From the NCBI GenBank assembly GCA_946184215.1, contig CAMHER010000004.1, positions 1 to 26,089 of the forward strand: 26,089 nucleotides of DNA, written 5' to 3'. Positions 23,566 through 26,089 of this stretch are shown here, piece after piece (position 1 is the first letter of the stretch; each line of letters opens with the position of its first letter). Origin of the DNA: an uncultured Clostridia bacterium (GTDB lineage Bacteria > Bacillota > Clostridia > Oscillospirales > Oscillospiraceae). The translations under genes and the position numbers were made by a program. The notes beneath the pieces are model-generated. The model saw nothing but the letters and a program-made list of their open reading frames with translations, did no database searches and was not told the DNA's origin.

Positions 23566-24078
23566 ATGCGGGCATTCACCTGCCCCGTCTGCGGGGGAAA
23601 AATGAATATTGTGATTGAGACCGGTCTTGCGGTCTGCGAGGCGTGCCAAAGGACGTTTGACGCCGATCCCAAGGACGTACAAAAGTACGGCGGAATCGTT
23701 CGGGACGCGGAGCGTTTGATGCGGCAAAACAATGTTGCAGGGTACGAGGATGCGATCCGGCTGCTCGCGTCGATCCCCTTTGTTTCCGGCGCAAAGGAAA
23801 AACAGGCGGAATGTGAAAAGCGGCTTTCCGAACTGCAGAACAGGATGGAACGGCACAGGGAGCTTATTCACCGCGAGGACGAAAAGAATACTAAGCTCGG
23901 AATCATCCTTCTGATCCTGACGCTCCTGTTCGCCGCCGCGGCGATCATCGGCATTGTGTATCTTGTCATCCTCTGGAGCAAAGGCATGCTTTCGCGCCCC
24001 GCGATCATCGTCATCGTCTCCGTCATTGTCATTGCCGCCGCCCTTGCGCTGTTCAGCAGACTCCGGGGCGGGAACTGA
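23566..24078 (+). CDS. Zinc-ribbon membrane protein, last gene of the operon
   Basis: 170 residues. The N-terminal zinc ribbon has cysteines at 6, 9, 24 and 27, exactly the positions used by all five TIR proteins. It continues into a short TPR-like pair (YEDAIRLLASIPFVSGAKEKQAECEKRL) of the type seen in the TIR proteins. A charged helix (about 86-108) is followed by two membrane segments (about 111-136 and 145-163). There is no TIR domain. Plausible role: a membrane adaptor that uses the same ribbon surface to dock TIR proteins or the SPFH scaffold. This is inferred from shared design and gene order only. AAGGAG precedes the start, 11 bp after the TIR5 stop. Confidence 0.75.
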   Translation: MRAFTCPVCGGKMNIVIETGLAVCEACQRTFDADPKDVQKYGGIVRDAERLMRQNNVAGYEDAIRLLASIPFVSGAKEKQAECEKRLSELQNRMERHRELIHREDEKNTKLGIILLILTLLFAAAAIIGIVYLVILWSKGMLSRPAIIVIVSVIVIAAALALFSRLRGGN

Positions 24079-24198
24079 GAACAATACTGAAAAGACACAC
24101 TGATACAAGCACAGGGTATCTTTTTCAACTGTAGAATAGAAAGAAATATAAGAATATGATCGTTCGCTGCTGAGTCAGTTATATCTACTCGTACCATA

Positions 24199-24239
24199 GA
24201 AGGACTCTAATTTGGATACAATTAGGGTCCTTCTTTTTT
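24199..24239 (+). terminator. Intrinsic terminator of the TIR operon
   Basis: A 14-bp stem (24199-24212 with 24220-24233, one G-T pair) and a 7-base loop are followed by TTTTTT (24234-24239). It ends the run of plus-strand genes that began at 6016, and no comparable terminator was seen between them. Confidence 0.85.
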
Positions 24240-24624
24240 GCACCCCTCCCATGTGAAAAAGTCCTTATATTATGGGCTTTTTCGGCTTCTCGCACACGAA
24301 TACCTGCTCGAGCCGTCTCTTCATTCATGCTCATCCAGTCGATTTTCGACCACTTACAGCAAAACACCCATCTCGACCGACTCTGAAATCGTGTGCGAGA
24401 TGGGGGTAATCGTGTACGAGATGGGAGTAATCGTGTGCGAGATAGGGGTATTCGTGTGCGAGATGGGGTAATCGTGTGCGAGATGGGTATTTCGTGTGCG
24501 AGATGGGGTAATCGTGTGCGAGATAGGGGTAATCGTGTGCGAGATGGGGTAATCGTGTGCGAGATGGGGTAATCGTGTGCGAGATGGTCAACGCGACAAA
24601 CAGGAAGTTGCCGTTATTTGTTTC
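24240..24624. other. Intergenic stretch holding a 20-21 bp tandem repeat array
   Basis: No credible gene is present. Ten head-to-tail units of the GTGTGCGAGATGGGGTAAT type start at 24391, 24412, 24433, 24454, 24474, 24494, 24514, 24535, 24555 and 24575 and stop near 24589. Unit lengths alternate between 20 and 21 bp, so the reading frame shifts along the array and it is not coding. One inverted copy of part of the unit (TCTCGCACACGAATAC) lies at 24288-24303, to the left of the array. Confidence 0.85.
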
Positions 24625-25491
24625 CTATGCCCAGATTGCCATCGCCAAAGTGCCGACAACGATCAGAATCAACCCGGCAAGCGCCTTTCTGCTCAACTTT
24701 TCTTTGAATACGAAATAGGAAAAAGCGACGGAAACGATAATGCTGAGCTTATCGATCGGTACGACAACGCTGACGACGCCGTTCTGTATGGAGTAATAGT
24801 AACAGAGCCATGATGCGCCTGTGGCAATCCCGGACAGAGCTATGAATACAAGTTCTTTGGAATCAGTATTTTTCAGTTCAGCACCTTTGCCTTTAACGAA
24901 GACGATCAGCCAAGCCATAACAAGAACAACACCTGTACGGATCGCCGTCCCGAGATTTGATTCTACATCCGTTATGCCGATCTTTCCCAGAATAGAGGTC
25001 AGGGCAGCAAAAACAGCGGAACCGATCGCGTAGGGCAGCCACGTGCGCTTTGTGTCCTTTGCTTCAGTTTTCTTCTTTTCGATCATCAGAAACACGCCTG
25101 CCGCAAGAAGTGCAGTACCGATCAGCTTGACCGCCAGATGTTCTGTCTCACTGAAAAGGATGATTGCGATAAGCACTGTCAGAACCGTGCTGGATTTATC
25201 GACGGGAACGACCTTGTTCACATCGCCGACGGACAGGGCTTTAAAATAGCAGATCCACGAGGCTCCTGTCGCAAGGCCGGACAGAATTAAGAAGATGATA
25301 GATTTTGCCGATATTTCCGTGATCGTTCCAGCAGAGCCAACGATAAACACCATGATCCAGGCAAAAAGGAGTACAACGACCGTCCGCAGAGCAGTCGCCA
25401 CGTCTGAATCAGTCTTTTTGATCCCGCATTTCGCAAGTATCGCCGTAAGTCCGGCAAAGAGCGCGGACAAAGCCGCCATGATCAGCCACAT
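24625..25491 (-). CDS. EamA/DMT-family transporter
   Basis: A 288-residue inner-membrane protein with about ten hydrophobic segments arranged as two EamA halves. The duplication is obvious: LSGLATGASWICYFKALSVG (first half) corresponds to LSGIATGASWLCYYYSIQNG (second half), each followed by VVPVDK or VVPIDK. Drug/metabolite transporters of this family usually export amino acids, metabolites or other small molecules; the substrate cannot be told. The ribosome site AAGGGGAAG precedes the ATG. It faces away from the TIR operon, beyond the terminator and the repeat array, so it is probably a chromosomal neighbour and not part of the system. Confidence 0.9.
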   Translation of the reverse strand: MWLIMAALSALFAGLTAILAKCGIKKTDSDVATALRTVVVLLFAWIMVFIVGSAGTITEISAKSIIFLILSGLATGASWICYFKALSVGDVNKVVPVDKSSTVLTVLIAIILFSETEHLAVKLIGTALLAAGVFLMIEKKKTEAKDTKRTWLPYAIGSAVFAALTSILGKIGITDVESNLGTAIRTGVVLVMAWLIVFVKGKGAELKNTDSKELVFIALSGIATGASWLCYYYSIQNGVVSVVVPIDKLSIIVSVAFSYFVFKEKLSRKALAGLILIVVGTLAMAIWA

Positions 25492-25574
25492 ATCTTCCCC
25501 TTATTCATTGTCATATATTCTGGTAATTCTCGTCCATCAATTATCTCTAAGAGAAATCCCGATTTGTCTGTCCG

Positions 25575-26087
25575 TTACCTCTTGCTCCACAGCAAGCAGT
25601 CGATTTTCTTTGTATCGCTGACCCACGCATACTCCGGAAGCAGACGATCAAATTCGTAGATATTCTCCCGGGCCTCGTCGGTGGTCAGATAATCGGCGTA
25701 CCAGTTCACGATCTGGGCATACAAGGCCACAGCATTCTGCAGCTTCTCTTCCTGTGTTTTTCCCATCAGCTCAAGGCCAAGATTCTGAAGAACGTACTGG
25801 TCCCAGATGGGTTTTGACGCATCGATCGTCGCCAGCATCTTGGAACTGAACGACGCCTCTACATTCCCGGTAATCCTATACAGTTCCGTGATGATCTGCT
25901 CAAAGGAATAATGCTCTGTCTTTGCCTTGGCGAACAGATCGTAGTAGTACCGTCGCCACTCTTCATTACGTCTGATGCGGTAATACCCATTGAAAGCACG
26001 CTGGAAATCCGGAGAAGCCAGATCTCCGCGCATGATCTCTGCATATCTATCGAGACCGAGGCCACGTGCAAGCTGCGCCTGCAAGAC
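25575..26087 (-). CDS. Uncharacterised protein, N-terminus beyond the window
   Basis: At least 171 codons, open to the window edge; the TTG near 26084 is just an in-frame codon and not a supported start. The visible part is soluble, helical and rich in aromatic residues (GLDRYAEIMRGDLASPDFQR, EEWRRYYYDLFAKAK, SKPIWDQYVLQNLGLEL), ending in DTKKIDCLLWSKR. I do not recognise a named family, although the sequence has the look of a widely conserved clostridial hypothetical protein. There are no membrane segments or metal motifs. It lies 83 bp upstream of the transporter on the same strand and could be transcribed with it. Confidence 0.7.
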   Translation of the reverse strand, partial: VLQAQLARGLGLDRYAEIMRGDLASPDFQRAFNGYYRIRRNEEWRRYYYDLFAKAKTEHYSFEQIITELYRITGNVEASFSSKMLATIDASKPIWDQYVLQNLGLELMGKTQEEKLQNAVALYAQIVNWYADYLTTDEARENIYEFDRLLPEYAWVSDTKKIDCLLWSKR

Positions 26088-26089
26088 TT

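Noticed and set aside
6016..24078. Calling the locus a canonical Thoeris system
   Set aside because: The SIR2 protein lacks a SLOG domain, and the TIR proteins have a zinc-ribbon/multi-domain design unlike ThsB.
24170..24190. Possible att site similar to the left hairpin (AGTTAT...ACTCG)
   Set aside because: Only short blocks agree, with unequal spacing; too weak to call attL/attR without an empty site.
24238..24471. Small plus-strand frame running into the tandem repeats
   Set aside because: It has no ribosome site, starts within the terminator tail, and follows a repeat whose period is not a multiple of three throughout.
24391..24590. CRISPR array
   Set aside because: The units are contiguous with no spacers, are not of CRISPR length, and no cas genes are present.

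Overview
The window looks like accessory DNA from an anaerobic Firmicute of the class Clostridia. The evidence is strong AGGAGG/AGGGGG ribosome sites, a large serine recombinase with a DUF4368-type tail, a MobC/ParB/VapE mobile-element module, and protein families (DUF6273-like domains, RCC1-like repeats, zinc-ribbon TIR proteins) typical of gut clostridia. The species cannot be fixed from the sequence.

Left part (1-5,940, genes on the minus strand): remains of an integrative mobilizable element. In transcription order there is a VapE-type helicase, a non-coding stretch with a hairpin that could be an oriT, a MobC-like protein, a ParB-like protein, a small TnpW-like protein and a large serine recombinase. 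The last four are tightly coupled. No relaxase is present. Upstream of vapE are two copies of a palindrome that look like operators, an origin-like cluster of repeats, and the decayed C-terminal end of a second serine recombinase.

Central part (5,957-24,239, all plus strand): one apparent operon of about 18 kb, with a good sigma70-type promoter at its start and a strong intrinsic terminator at its end. Its order is a ribbon-helix-helix protein; four large zinc-ribbon/TIR proteins; a SIR2-like protein; an SPFH (band 7) protein with seven zinc ribbons; a four-helix membrane protein; a small AT-rich gene; a fifth, membrane-anchored TIR protein; and a zinc-ribbon membrane protein. All five TIR proteins keep an N-terminal half of constant length with the putative catalytic glutamate at residue 239. 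Their C-terminal halves differ completely: coiled coils, seven-repeat RCC1-like propellers, 44-residue TPR-like repeats and a DUF6273-like domain with a variable end. I read this as a multi-sensor NAD-related immune or stress system in which exchangeable sensors feed identical TIR enzymes, with a SIR2 protein and an SPFH/membrane module as partners. It resembles Thoeris in combining several TIR genes with one SIR2 gene, but differs in every architecture. This function is inferred; nothing in the sequence proves it.

Right part (24,240-26,089): an array of ten 20-21 bp tandem repeats, a ten-helix EamA-family transporter on the minus strand, and an uncharacterised gene cut by the window edge. 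This is probably ordinary chromosome flanking the island.
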